Assembly: GCA_030671085.1 (NCBI GenBank)
Contig: DAOVAI010000002.1
Span: 1-59,118, forward strand
Direction of reading: 5' to 3'
Length of the DNA stretch: 59,118 nucleotides
Origin: Pseudomonadota bacterium
Lineage (GTDB): Bacteria; Desulfobacterota; Desulfobulbia; Desulfobulbales; Desulfocapsaceae
The position numbers were made by a program, and so were the translations under genes. The notes beneath the pieces are model-generated. The model saw nothing but the letters and a program-made list of their open reading frames with translations, searched no databases and was not told the DNA's origin. This document shows positions 9,761-19,665 of this stretch, piece after piece. Each line of letters opens with the position of its first letter. The stretch's first letter is position 1.

Positions 9761-11311
9761 ATGAACCAGGAACAAACCCTTGCCGCAATACTCGAATCCG
9801 ATGAACTGCCCACCCTGCCTGTGATTGCCTCCGACATCATCACCTTGACGGCTGGTGAAGACACCTGTCTTTCAGACATTGACAATCTGGTATCAAAGAA
9901 TACGGACCTCTCTGTAAAAATTCTCAAGGTCTCCAACTCGGCTTTTTACAGTTTTCCCCAGCAGATCCGTTCCATAAAGCAGGCACTTTCCATCCTTGGT
10001 ATCAAAGCGGTCAGGAGCCTGGTCCTCTCTTTCTCCTTTCTCACCATGAAGGCCGGAAAAAAAAAGGGCCATTTTAATTTTGAAAATTTCTGGAATAAAT
10101 CCCTGGCAGGAGCAGTGGCCTCAAAACTCATCCTCGAACGGGTGAAAGGGGCAAACAGTGAAGAAATATTTATCTGTGGACTGTTGCAGAATCTCGGCGA
10201 GCTGATCCTTGCCAGAACCTTTGCCGAAGAATACGAAGAGGTGTTAAAAAAGCTTAAGAAGGGACAGTATGATGCCCTTAATGTCGAAGAAGACGCATTC
10301 GGCACCTTCCACCCTACTATCGGCTATGAGGTCGCTAAAAGCTGGGGATTTCCTGAAGTTCTCCTCCTCCCTATCCTCTATCACCACGATCCTTCTCTCT
10401 ATAAGGGAAGAGACACAGAGATAGAGACCAACACAAAGGCCCTCTATCTTTCAGATCTGCTCATCAGTATCCTCTACTCCGACAAACCTGAAGAATTTTA
10501 CAAACGTTTTACCGGGGAGGCCAAAACCCTCCTGGGGTTAAAGAATAAAGACGTAGAACATATCCTCAACGAAATCCATATCCAGATAGACCAGGCAGGT
10601 GAATACTTTGGGATGCGCATAAAAAACACCAACTCCATCCAGGAAATCCTTCAGGAGAGCAACATCCGTCTCAGTCTGACAAGCCTCGACTTTGAGCAAA
10701 TGAACAAAGAACTTATCCGAACAAAAGTCGAGCAGGCGAGTCTCAGCAAAGAGCTTGATGCAAAAAATAAGAGGCTTGCCAGCCTGCCAAACATGGATGA
10801 GCTCACCGGGATTTACAATCATCACTATTTCCAAAACGCTCTCGAGAACGAAACAAGCCGTGCCATCCGTAACGAAAGACAACTCTCTCTCCTCTTGATA
10901 GACATCGATCATTTCAAGAAGTTCAACGACACATACGGCCATCAGGCTGGAGATTTCATCCTTATAGAATTCAGCCGGATACTCAAAGAAAATATTCGCA
11001 GATATGACACCCTTGCCAGGTATGGTGGAGGGAAATTCACTGTCATTCTGCCTGACACCAACGCTGAGGAAGCATTAGCCATTGCAGAGAAACTCAGGGA
11101 GACAGTGGACGAGGCAAGGTTTGAAGAGAACAGAGAAGAGTACCATATCACTGCCAGTTTTGGTGTCGCCTCTGTACGGCCAGGGGCCATTGACAAGTTC
11201 GAAAAGTCCATTTTTATAAGCCAAGCCGATGCTGCCCTTTATGAAGCCAAAAAGGCTGGAAGGAATAGGGTGGTCATCCATGCTGCGAAGAAAAAATGGT
11301 CTGATTTCTGA
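9761..11311 (+). CDS. HDOD domain protein with C-terminal degenerate GGDEF domain
   Basis: N-terminal HDOD (LPTLPVIASDIITLTAGEDTCLSDIDNLVSKNTDLSVKILKVSNSAFY); C-terminal GGDEF fold (DELTGIYNHHYF, LLLIDIDHFKKFNDTYGHQAGD, RRYDTLARYGGGKFTVILP). Confidence 0.92.
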   Translation: MNQEQTLAAILESDELPTLPVIASDIITLTAGEDTCLSDIDNLVSKNTDLSVKILKVSNSAFYSFPQQIRSIKQALSILGIKAVRSLVLSFSFLTMKAGKKKGHFNFENFWNKSLAGAVASKLILERVKGANSEEIFICGLLQNLGELILARTFAEEYEEVLKKLKKGQYDALNVEEDAFGTFHPTIGYEVAKSWGFPEVLLLPILYHHDPSLYKGRDTEIETNTKALYLSDLLISILYSDKPEEFYKRFTGEAKTLLGLKNKDVEHILNEIHIQIDQAGEYFGMRIKNTNSIQEILQESNIRLSLTSLDFEQMNKELIRTKVEQASLSKELDAKNKRLASLPNMDELTGIYNHHYFQNALENETSRAIRNERQLSLLLIDIDHFKKFNDTYGHQAGDFILIEFSRILKENIRRYDTLARYGGGKFTVILPDTNAEEALAIAEKLRETVDEARFEENREEYHITASFGVASVRPGAIDKFEKSIFISQADAALYEAKKAGRNRVVIHAAKKKWSDF

Positions 11312-11482
11312 CACCACTGTTAATACATTTGTATTTTCCGGCTGAGATATTGGTCAAATTCTGTTATAATTTAATATTAAAAGAATATGAATGATCACTT
11401 CTCACATCCGGTCACACTGTATTGTGACCTTATTCTACGGACTTGATCGTTTCTGCGTAACTGCGTAACAAACAAAGAGTCT

Positions 11483-12163
11483 ATGACAGAGATCACCTTC
11501 AACTACTGCTTTGATTTTCCTGACAACAGAAAGAAACGATTTCTGATTCAGTTAGATCCTGTGACGTTTGAGTACAAATCCTCCAGCAATACCCCACCGG
11601 ACTGGGCCCTTCTCGATGTCGCCCGCTGCCAGTGCTGCCAACTTGAACTCTCCAAGCATGACTACTGCCCCATAGCAGCCAACATTGCTGAGCTGGTCAT
11701 AGCCTTTAAAGACATACCCTCCCAGAAATCCTGCCTTGTCTCCTGCATCTCAGCGGCCAGGACCTGCAGTAAGGATAGCACGGTCCAGGATGGACTGGCC
11801 TCAATCATGGGAATCCTCATGGCCACCTCCGGTTGTCCCAGCATGTCCATCCTCAAACCCATGGCCTGCTTTCACCTGCCCTTTGCAACCGTTGAAGAGT
11901 CCCTGTTCCGTTCAGTGTCCGCCTATCTCCTTCGCCAATATTTCTCCCACAAAAAAGGCGAAAACAGCGATTTTATCATGCATCGCATCAAGGACTATTA
12001 TGCTGAGGTTCAGCAGGTGAATGAAGGGATCCTGAAACGGATTAGTATGACCTCGGAAATGGATGCAGACAAAAACGCCATCATCACTCTCAACTCTCTG
12101 GCCCAGATCCTGGTGAAGGAGGTTGACGAAGACCTGGACTCCTTTAAGCAGTTGTTTCTCTAA
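11483..12163 (+). CDS. Uncharacterised Cys-rich protein
   Basis: 226 aa ORF in an otherwise empty region; RCQCCQLELSKHDYCP and further Cys (SCLVSC, TC, SGCP). No confident family assignment. Confidence 0.7.
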   Translation: MTEITFNYCFDFPDNRKKRFLIQLDPVTFEYKSSSNTPPDWALLDVARCQCCQLELSKHDYCPIAANIAELVIAFKDIPSQKSCLVSCISAARTCSKDSTVQDGLASIMGILMATSGCPSMSILKPMACFHLPFATVEESLFRSVSAYLLRQYFSHKKGENSDFIMHRIKDYYAEVQQVNEGILKRISMTSEMDADKNAIITLNSLAQILVKEVDEDLDSFKQLFL

Positions 12164-12229
12164 AAACCGATAACCCAATGCCCAACGTTTCTCAAAAGAA
12201 ACAACACATCACGTGCACTTCTCTGGAAG

Positions 12230-14728
12230 TCACATCATACTCTCCGGATCCACATCCACAGCAATCCTGACATCTCCCCTGGCAAGGATTGACTGATTCT
12301 CCAGAATATTGTTACAGGCAGCATGGAGCGCTGATGGGTGTCCCCCTTTCAGTAAAACCTGCCAGCGAAAGCGGTCACGGATCCGATCGATGGGTGCCGG
12401 TGCCGGGCCCAGTACTTCTATTTTCTTTTTCTGAGATGAGCGGCAAAGCTCTGCTGCAAGTCCTGCTGCTCTCTGCACCTCGGCCTCACTGGTGCCGGAA
12501 ATCTTCACATTCACCAGACGCAGATAGGGTGGAAAGAGTGGATTGTTTCGTATCCCCATCTCCTTTTCATAGAGCTGCTCATAGTCATGGGCCTGGGCCA
12601 GCTGGATTGCATAATGTTCCGGACGCAGGGTCTGGATGATCACCCTGCCTGGGTGATCCCCTCGCCCTGCCCTGCCCGTTACCTGGGACAGGAGTTGATA
12701 GGTGCGTTCAGCAGCGCGAAAGTCAGGCATACTCAATCCGCCATCGGCCCAGACGACACCGACCAGGGTGACGTGGGGGAAATCGAGCCCCTTGGCTATC
12801 ATCTGGGTGCCGATGAGAATATCGATCTCACGCTGATGCATTTTCCTGAGCAGGGAAAGAAATTTTCGTCTATCCGTTGCCGTATCTGAATCAATGCGGG
12901 CCACACGGGCCTCTGGAAAGAGACCTGCTATTTCCTGTTCGATCCGCTCCGTGCCAAATCCCACTGGAATGAGCTGGTCAGATCGACAGGATCCACAGAC
13001 AGTATTCTGTTTAAGCACATAGCCACAGTAATGGCAGACCAGTTTTGCCGCTCTTTTATGATAGGTCAAGGAGACATGGCAATGAACACAACGCACCGGT
13101 TCGCCACAGTCACGACAGAGGTAGATGGAAGAAAAGCCGCGACGGTTCAGAAGAAGAATGGATTGTTGGCCTTCTTCAAGATTCAGGGCCAATTCCCGTT
13201 GCAGTTTCCGGCCAATGGCCTGCCCTCTTTCCTTTTCTTCTTTTTTTCTGAGATCAACAATGGAGACCTGAGGCAGAGGACGATCACCCACCCTCTTTTT
13301 CATGCTGAGCAGGGTGAATTTTCCTTTCATTGCCTTGGCGTAGCTGGTAATGGTTGGAGTACCTGACCCAAGAAGGACCACAGCCTTATTATAGCTGGCG
13401 CGAAGGATGGCCAAGTCTCGACCGTGGTATCGCAGACCATCCTCCTGTTTGAAACCCGAGTCATGCTCCTCATCCACTACAATCAGCCCAGGATCAGCCA
13501 GGGGCGCAAATACTGCAGACCGAGCCCCGATCACAACTCTGCCCTCACCTGTAGCTGCCAGACTCCACTGGTCAAACCGTTGGCCTGGGGTCAGTCCGGA
13601 ATGGAGGAGGACCACCTTCTCACCAAACCTGGAGACGAAATGGGCTTCAAGCTGGGTGGCAAGGGCAATTTCAGGAACCAGAATCAGAACATCGCGTCCC
13701 AATTCCAGGGTAAGTTCTGCAGCGCGCAGATAGACCTCTGTCTTGCCGCAGCCAGTGACCCCATGGAGAAGAAAAGGAGCGAAGGAGTGTTCTTTTATGG
13801 CGGGTAGAATCTGGTCAAGGACCTGTTCCTGCTCGGAGCTGAGCATTTCCGGCTTTTCAAAAAACGGCAGGGCTTCCCCAAAGGGATTCCGATAAATACG
13901 GCGCTTCACTGAACGAACCAAACCCCGCTGCTCAAGCTCAAGCAAAGCCTTGGATGCCCCACTGTAGACACGTCGCAGGTCTTTTGCAGCCACAGCCTCC
14001 TGCCCCTGCTCACGGGAAAGGGCAGAGAGATGAAAAAGAGTACGCACCAGAGGAATGGTCAGCACCTCTCTCCCCTCTTGTTTGGCCACAGCAGCCAGTG
14101 CCTTTCGCCCCTCCTTTCCCTCTATGGATTCAGGAAGTTCCATTGCTGTCTCTAAGACAAAACAGCGTTCATGCTTCTCACCAATTTTTGCTTCATCAAG
14201 AGTGTCTTTATAACAGATCAAGCCCTGTTTAAGAAAATTTGCAAGAAGTTTTCGCCACTGTTTGTCTGCCTCAAGCTTTTTGGAGAGTGGAGAACCGAGC
14301 TCCCCTTTTTCCAGAAGGAGTGCAAACCAATCCGGTTCGGCCTGGTTAGAGAGTGGCCAGCAAACGAGTTCCTTTCTCCCGGACGGGGTTAATTGGATAA
14401 TTTTCCGATTGCGTGAGGTCAAACCACCCGGAAGTGCGGTCCGGATGACCTCACCTATGGGATAATGATAATAGTCTGCAATCCAGCGAAAAAAAGAGAC
14501 AAGATTTTCAGGAAACAGGGCCTTCCTGTCCAGGAATCGAATAACGGGGAGGATCTTATAACTGACATCTTCTTCAGGAAGCAGGCCCAGCACATATCCT
14601 GTAACCCTCTGTCTCCCCATGGGGACAAGAACCCTTCTCCCAACAGGGTCACCACTTTTTTCAGGATCAAAGGAGTAGGACAGAGTCTGAACCAGGGGGG
14701 CGGCAACAGCCACCTCGATTCGGATCAT
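12230..14728 (-). CDS. priA: Primosomal protein N' (replication restart helicase PriA)
   Basis: 832 aa; HGVTGCGKTEVYLRA, DEEHDSGFKQEDGLRYHGRDLA, Zn-binding CRDCGEPVRCVHC...CHYCGY...CGSC, GTERIEQE. Confidence 0.96.
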   Translation of the reverse strand: MIRIEVAVAAPLVQTLSYSFDPEKSGDPVGRRVLVPMGRQRVTGYVLGLLPEEDVSYKILPVIRFLDRKALFPENLVSFFRWIADYYHYPIGEVIRTALPGGLTSRNRKIIQLTPSGRKELVCWPLSNQAEPDWFALLLEKGELGSPLSKKLEADKQWRKLLANFLKQGLICYKDTLDEAKIGEKHERCFVLETAMELPESIEGKEGRKALAAVAKQEGREVLTIPLVRTLFHLSALSREQGQEAVAAKDLRRVYSGASKALLELEQRGLVRSVKRRIYRNPFGEALPFFEKPEMLSSEQEQVLDQILPAIKEHSFAPFLLHGVTGCGKTEVYLRAAELTLELGRDVLILVPEIALATQLEAHFVSRFGEKVVLLHSGLTPGQRFDQWSLAATGEGRVVIGARSAVFAPLADPGLIVVDEEHDSGFKQEDGLRYHGRDLAILRASYNKAVVLLGSGTPTITSYAKAMKGKFTLLSMKKRVGDRPLPQVSIVDLRKKEEKERGQAIGRKLQRELALNLEEGQQSILLLNRRGFSSIYLCRDCGEPVRCVHCHVSLTYHKRAAKLVCHYCGYVLKQNTVCGSCRSDQLIPVGFGTERIEQEIAGLFPEARVARIDSDTATDRRKFLSLLRKMHQREIDILIGTQMIAKGLDFPHVTLVGVVWADGGLSMPDFRAAERTYQLLSQVTGRAGRGDHPGRVIIQTLRPEHYAIQLAQAHDYEQLYEKEMGIRNNPLFPPYLRLVNVKISGTSEAEVQRAAGLAAELCRSSQKKKIEVLGPAPAPIDRIRDRFRWQVLLKGGHPSALHAACNNILENQSILARGDVRIAVDVDPESMM

Positions 14729-15597
14729 AGTCCGGCGGCCAGTTCCTTAATATGCTCCTTCAGATCCGATCCCAATTTTTCATGGCGCATACCGTAGGCC
14801 AGAATAGCCTTCAGGTAGCCAAGTTTATCCCCTGCATCATAACGGGTCCCCTCAAACTCGTAGGCGTACATGGAACGGAGATTCTTCAGGGCAAGGAGGG
14901 CATCGGTGAGCTGGATCTCGCCACCGTGCCCGGGGGTGGTTCGTCCCAGGAGATCAAAGATTTCAGGGGTGAGAATATAGCGGCCGATGATGGCCATATC
15001 CGAATCAGTGGTCCCAGGAGCAGGTTTTTCCACCATCCGCTTTACCATATGGGTGCGCTCTCGATCAATTTCTTCTCCCTCGACAATACCGTACTGATGG
15101 GTCTGCTCTTTCGAGACTCGCTGCACGGCCACAATAGGCTCCTGCAGTTCATCAAACAGATCGAGCATCTGTTTGGCACAGGGAGTCTCAGCAAGGACCA
15201 GGTCGTCACCAAGCAGGACCATGAACGGTTCATTGCCAACCACATGGCGGGCCGTCCAGATGGCATGCCCGAGCCCTAATGGTTTTTTCTGACGCACCGA
15301 AACAATATCAATGAGGTTGGAAATTGAATCCAGTTCTTCACAGAGATTTCTTTTGTTTTTTTCCTTGAGTACGCAGTCAAGGTGAAAATCATAATCAAAA
15401 TGATTCTCTATGGCAGACTTGCCTTCACTGGTAACAAAAATAATCTGGTCGATCCCGGAGGAGACTACTTCTTCGACAATATACTGGATGGTGGGCCGAT
15501 CCACGATGGTCAGCATCTCTTTAGGGATAGCCTTGGTCGCTGGCAAGAACCTGGTACCAAGCCCTGCCACGGGAATGACCGCTTTACGAACCTTCAT
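14725..15597 (-). CDS. galU: UTP-glucose-1-phosphate uridylyltransferase
   Basis: MKVRKAVIPVAGLGTRFLPATKAIPKEMLTIVDRPTIQYIVEE; 4-nt overlap with priA start. Confidence 0.95.
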   Translation of the reverse strand: MKVRKAVIPVAGLGTRFLPATKAIPKEMLTIVDRPTIQYIVEEVVSSGIDQIIFVTSEGKSAIENHFDYDFHLDCVLKEKNKRNLCEELDSISNLIDIVSVRQKKPLGLGHAIWTARHVVGNEPFMVLLGDDLVLAETPCAKQMLDLFDELQEPIVAVQRVSKEQTHQYGIVEGEEIDRERTHMVKRMVEKPAPGTTDSDMAIIGRYILTPEIFDLLGRTTPGHGGEIQLTDALLALKNLRSMYAYEFEGTRYDAGDKLGYLKAILAYGMRHEKLGSDLKEHIKELAAGL

Positions 15598-15690
15598 AAA
15601 TTGTTTCCTCTTTTTCAATGACAGATAGTAACTATTCAAGTATTCAGGATATGGAATTCAGGGATCAGCATACTATCACCCGGCTTCTTT

Positions 15691-15753
15691 GCAACGAAGC
15701 AGATGAAGTTTTTTACTTAGCCATCGATAATTTTTAGTTTTTACGAGATTGTC
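15691..15753. repeat. Partial copy of palindromic element family A
   Basis: GCAACGAAGCAGATGAAGTTTTTTACTTAGCCATCGATAATTTTTAGTTTTTACGAGATTGTC matches the right end of the 26-kb and 30-kb copies, but carries the AACGAA arm. Confidence 0.8.
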
Positions 15754-15904
15754 ATTCTTTCATCATGCACTAAAAGCGCCTGAATGGAGTCTGACTGGTG
15801 GCTGCTGACTCCTGAATATCTGAGCAGTTACAAGAGATATCTTCCTGTATTTAAAAAAACAGGGTCAAACATACCATACTTATCGTTCAACATCACCCTC
15901 TTCC

Positions 15905-18900
15905 ATGCAACTCAACTATCCTGCAGAACTTCCCATAGTCTCATATCGAGAATCCTTTCTTGAACTCCTGCGGGAGCATCAGGTGATTATTGTTTCAGGG
16001 GAGACCGGCTCCGGGAAGACCACTCAATTGCCGAAATTCTGTCTCGAATCCTTTCCAGACAAGCCTTTTCTCATTGGCTGCACCCAGCCACGACGGGTGG
16101 CAGCAACTTCAGTTGCTTCCCGCGTCTCTGAAGAGCTGAAGACGCACTCCGAGCTTGTCGGGTATAAAATCCGTTTTCACGACAAGACCAGCAAGGCCAC
16201 CAGGATAAAATTCATGACCGACGGTGTGCTTCTTGCTGAAACCAGGCAGGATCCACTCCTCAAACGCTATGGGGTGATTATTATAGACGAGGCCCATGAA
16301 CGCAGCCTGAACATCGATTTCCTCCTTGGCTATCTCAAAAAACTCCTGCCCAGGCGTCCAGACCTGAAACTGATTATCACCTCTGCCACCATTGATACGG
16401 AAATCTTTTCCCGTCATTTTAACAAGGCCCCAATTCTCAATGTGGAAGGCCGCAGCTATCCAGTGGACATACGCTATCAGCCACTCACAAAAAAGGAGGA
16501 AAAAGACGATCTTTCCTATGTGGAACATTGCGTGCAAACCATCATGGAGTTGCATCACAGGGAACCACCTCGCGATACTCTGGTCTTTCTTCCCACGGAA
16601 AAAGATATCAGGGAATGCTGCTCACTCCTGGAAAACAAACTTTCCTCAAGCCTCATTCTCCCCATGTTCGGCAGGCTGCAGGCTGCTGATCAACAGAAGA
16701 TCTTTAAAACGTCTCCATTGACCAAGATCGTGGTGGCCACCAACGTGGCAGAGACCTCTATTACCGTACCTGGTATCCGATACGTCATAGACACTGGTCT
16801 GGCCAGGATTTCCCATTACAACATCCGGGCCAGGACTACCAGCCTGCCCATCACCAGAATATCCCGAGCCAGTGCAGACCAGCGCAAAGGCCGATGTGGT
16901 CGGGTGGGCCCTGGAATCTGCATCAGGCTCTACGAGGAAGAAGATTACCTGGAACGGGACCAGTACACCCTGCCGGAGATCAAACGTTCCAATCTGGCTG
17001 AGGTCATCCTGCAGATGATTGCCATGAATCTGGGCTCCCCCCTCGACTTTCCTTTTATTGAACCGCCCCATCAGGGAGCCATCCGCGACGGCTACTCCCT
17101 GCTCGAAGAGTTGGGGGCACTTGAAAGTCGCAGCAAGCTGAGCAAGACAGGTCAGCTCATGGCCAGGCTCCCCATTGATCCTCCCATCTCCCGCATCCTC
17201 ATAGCCGCCAGGGAAAACAACTGTGTGAGAGAAATCAAAATCATTGCCCCTGCCCTGGCCATCCAGGACCCCCGAGTGCGTCCTGCTGACCATGAAACTG
17301 AAGCCGATAATGCACACAAAAAATTTGCTCACGAACAGTCAGACTTTCTTACCCTTCTGAACATCTGGAATCTCTTTCATTCTGTCAAAGAAAAAGGGCT
17401 TTCCTGGAACCGATTAAAAAAATTCTGTAAAAGCAACTACCTCTCTTTTCAGCGAATGCGTGAGTGGATAGACCTCCATGACCAACTGGCCACTCTTCTC
17501 AAAAGGGAAAAAGGCTTCAGCGAAAACCGGGAACCTGCCTCTTACCAGGCCATTCATAAAAGTCTGTGCACCGGTTTCTTACGTACCATTGGCCTGAAAA
17601 AAGAGAAAAAAATCTACCAGGGAGCAGGCAACAAAGAGCTGATGATCTTTCCCGGTTCCCACCAGTTTCACAGTTCGGGAAAATGGATCATTGCAGCCTC
17701 TTTCCTGGAGACCAATCGCCTCTACGCGCTCACAGTAGCCAACATTGACCCTGAATGGCTGATCGAGACTGCTGATCATCTCTGCCGCCGGTCTTGGTCC
17801 AACCCCCGCTGGCAGAAAAAAAGCGGCCAGGTGGTGGCTGATGAGAAAATCACTCTCTTTGGTCTGATCCTCAGCGCTGACAGGCGTGTCAACTTTGGTA
17901 GGACATCAGAGAAAAACAGGGAAGAAGCCAGGCAGATCTTTATTCAGCACGGGCTGCTGGAAAATGAGTTGAATGGCAACTATCCATTCTTAGGCAAAAA
18001 TCGTGATATCCTGAGAAGTTGGCAGCAGACAGAGGAGCGTCTCAGAAAACGAGACCTGCTGGTGGACGACAGCAGTCTCCACCAGTTTTACGACCAGCGG
18101 CTTCCTTCCGGGGTCTATGATCGTTTCACCCTGGACCGTTTTCTTCGCAAAAAAAAGGACCATTCCTTTCTGGAGATGCAGGAAGAAGACATCCTTTCCC
18201 GCAAACCCGAAGAGCAGGAACTGCAGGATTTCCCCAGGCAGCTCACTGTGGGCTCCCGCAGGTTCCGCCTCCAATATCATTTTTCCCCGGGTGACAAAGA
18301 TGACGGGGTTACGGTGCGTATCCCCTTAGATGCTGCCGACTCTGTTGCGGAAAGCAGCTTTGAATGGCTGGTCCCCGGGCTCATACGGGAAAAAGTCACC
18401 TTCTTACTCAAAGGTCTGCCCAAACGGCTGCGCAAGCACCTGATCCCGTTGAACAACACGGTTGACATCCTCCTGGATGACTGTACACACTACCAGGGAT
18501 CTCTTTACGATGCCCTGGAACTCGGCATCTTCAAGATGTTCCGTATCCAGGTTGGACGTGCAGACTGGCCCAGGCAGCTGCCACCCCATCTGTGCATGCG
18601 CTTTCTCCTCTATGACCAGCACGGCAGAACCATTGCTGCAGGGAGAGAACTGCACAAACTGGTCCACGATGCCGACAGACCTCCTGCCAAAAAAATCGCC
18701 CCGAACCAGGCAACCCTGCAACGTCTCTCCCTTTGGCAGGACAAACTGTTTACAACCTGGGACTTTGAAGGATTGGAGAGGCGAATCCCGCTCTTTCATT
18801 CAGGAAAGGAGATGGGGGGCTCACTCTACCCGGCCCTGCATGTGGCAAGAGATCGCGGTGGAGTCACTCTCTCCTTTGAGCAAGACAAAAAGAAGGCCAT

Positions 18901-19663
18901 GGATCTCAACCGTCAGGGGATGCTCTTTCTCTACCAGCTGCATTTTGGAGAACAGTTCAAAAACCTAAAGAAATATTGCCATACCAGCCTCTCAGGTCCC
19001 TCATCACTCTGGCTCAGCAGTATGATCGGCAACCGAAAAGAGGCAGCAGACAGACTGCTCGGATTTATCATGAAAACACTCTTTGCCAGAGATCTGGACA
19101 AAATACCTGAAAAAGAGGTCTTTGATCAGGAGATCAAGAAAGTGCAGCAATGGGGACTCTACCGAAAAGGTCAGGAAATTTGTGACTCGGTTCTCCTCCT
19201 CCTGCGCAAACGAAAAGAAGCCTCCGACCATATCAACCGCTTTTCCAGGCTGGCGCAGCAGAGTCGTTCTTTTGCTGCAACTCGCTACCAGGAGTATACA
19301 AATCTGCTGGAAGAGATCCTCCCTGTAGATTTTCTAGAGAGCAGAACTTTCGATGAACTCGAAGGCTGTGAGCGCTTTTTTCAGGGTCTCATGATTCGTA
19401 TCGAGCGAGCCCATGCCAACCCAGGCAAAGACCGGACAAAGGCTATGCAGCTTGAGCCGTATCTGCAGAGAATCAAGAAGATACCGGCTGATTGTGCCGA
19501 CCTTCCCGGAGAATGTAGAGAGGCCCTGTCTCTTTTTCAGAGAATGGTCAGCGAATTTCGAATTGCTCTCTTTGCCCCGGAAATAAAAAGAGGGATGCAG
19601 GTCTCTGAGAAAAAGTTAAAACAGCAGTGGCAACTCATCAGCTCCTCCTGCCCCGGCCTTTAA
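15905..19663 (+). CDS. hrpA: ATP-dependent RNA helicase HrpA (DEAH box)
   Basis: 1252 aa; GETGSGKTTQLPKF, DEAHERSLN, SATID, VVATNVAETSITVPGIRYVIDTG, QRKGRCGRVGPG; long HrpA C-terminus. Confidence 0.95.
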   Translation: MQLNYPAELPIVSYRESFLELLREHQVIIVSGETGSGKTTQLPKFCLESFPDKPFLIGCTQPRRVAATSVASRVSEELKTHSELVGYKIRFHDKTSKATRIKFMTDGVLLAETRQDPLLKRYGVIIIDEAHERSLNIDFLLGYLKKLLPRRPDLKLIITSATIDTEIFSRHFNKAPILNVEGRSYPVDIRYQPLTKKEEKDDLSYVEHCVQTIMELHHREPPRDTLVFLPTEKDIRECCSLLENKLSSSLILPMFGRLQAADQQKIFKTSPLTKIVVATNVAETSITVPGIRYVIDTGLARISHYNIRARTTSLPITRISRASADQRKGRCGRVGPGICIRLYEEEDYLERDQYTLPEIKRSNLAEVILQMIAMNLGSPLDFPFIEPPHQGAIRDGYSLLEELGALESRSKLSKTGQLMARLPIDPPISRILIAARENNCVREIKIIAPALAIQDPRVRPADHETEADNAHKKFAHEQSDFLTLLNIWNLFHSVKEKGLSWNRLKKFCKSNYLSFQRMREWIDLHDQLATLLKREKGFSENREPASYQAIHKSLCTGFLRTIGLKKEKKIYQGAGNKELMIFPGSHQFHSSGKWIIAASFLETNRLYALTVANIDPEWLIETADHLCRRSWSNPRWQKKSGQVVADEKITLFGLILSADRRVNFGRTSEKNREEARQIFIQHGLLENELNGNYPFLGKNRDILRSWQQTEERLRKRDLLVDDSSLHQFYDQRLPSGVYDRFTLDRFLRKKKDHSFLEMQEEDILSRKPEEQELQDFPRQLTVGSRRFRLQYHFSPGDKDDGVTVRIPLDAADSVAESSFEWLVPGLIREKVTFLLKGLPKRLRKHLIPLNNTVDILLDDCTHYQGSLYDALELGIFKMFRIQVGRADWPRQLPPHLCMRFLLYDQHGRTIAAGRELHKLVHDADRPPAKKIAPNQATLQRLSLWQDKLFTTWDFEGLERRIPLFHSGKEMGGSLYPALHVARDRGGVTLSFEQDKKKAMDLNRQGMLFLYQLHFGEQFKNLKKYCHTSLSGPSSLWLSSMIGNRKEAADRLLGFIMKTLFARDLDKIPEKEVFDQEIKKVQQWGLYRKGQEICDSVLLLLRKRKEASDHINRFSRLAQQSRSFAATRYQEYTNLLEEILPVDFLESRTFDELEGCERFFQGLMIRIERAHANPGKDRTKAMQLEPYLQRIKKIPADCADLPGECREALSLFQRMVSEFRIALFAPEIKRGMQVSEKKLKQQWQLISSSCPGL

Positions 19664-19665
19664 CC

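Noticed and set aside
11410-11429. Canonical CRP/FNR binding site
   Set aside because: Half-site order is TCACA-N6-TGTGA, opposite to the E. coli CRP consensus; kept only as an unassigned operator-like palindrome.
12187-12202. Small hairpin GTTTC-TCAAAA-GAAAC between convergent genes as a terminator
   Set aside because: Stem only 5 bp, AT-rich and without a U-tract; too weak to call.
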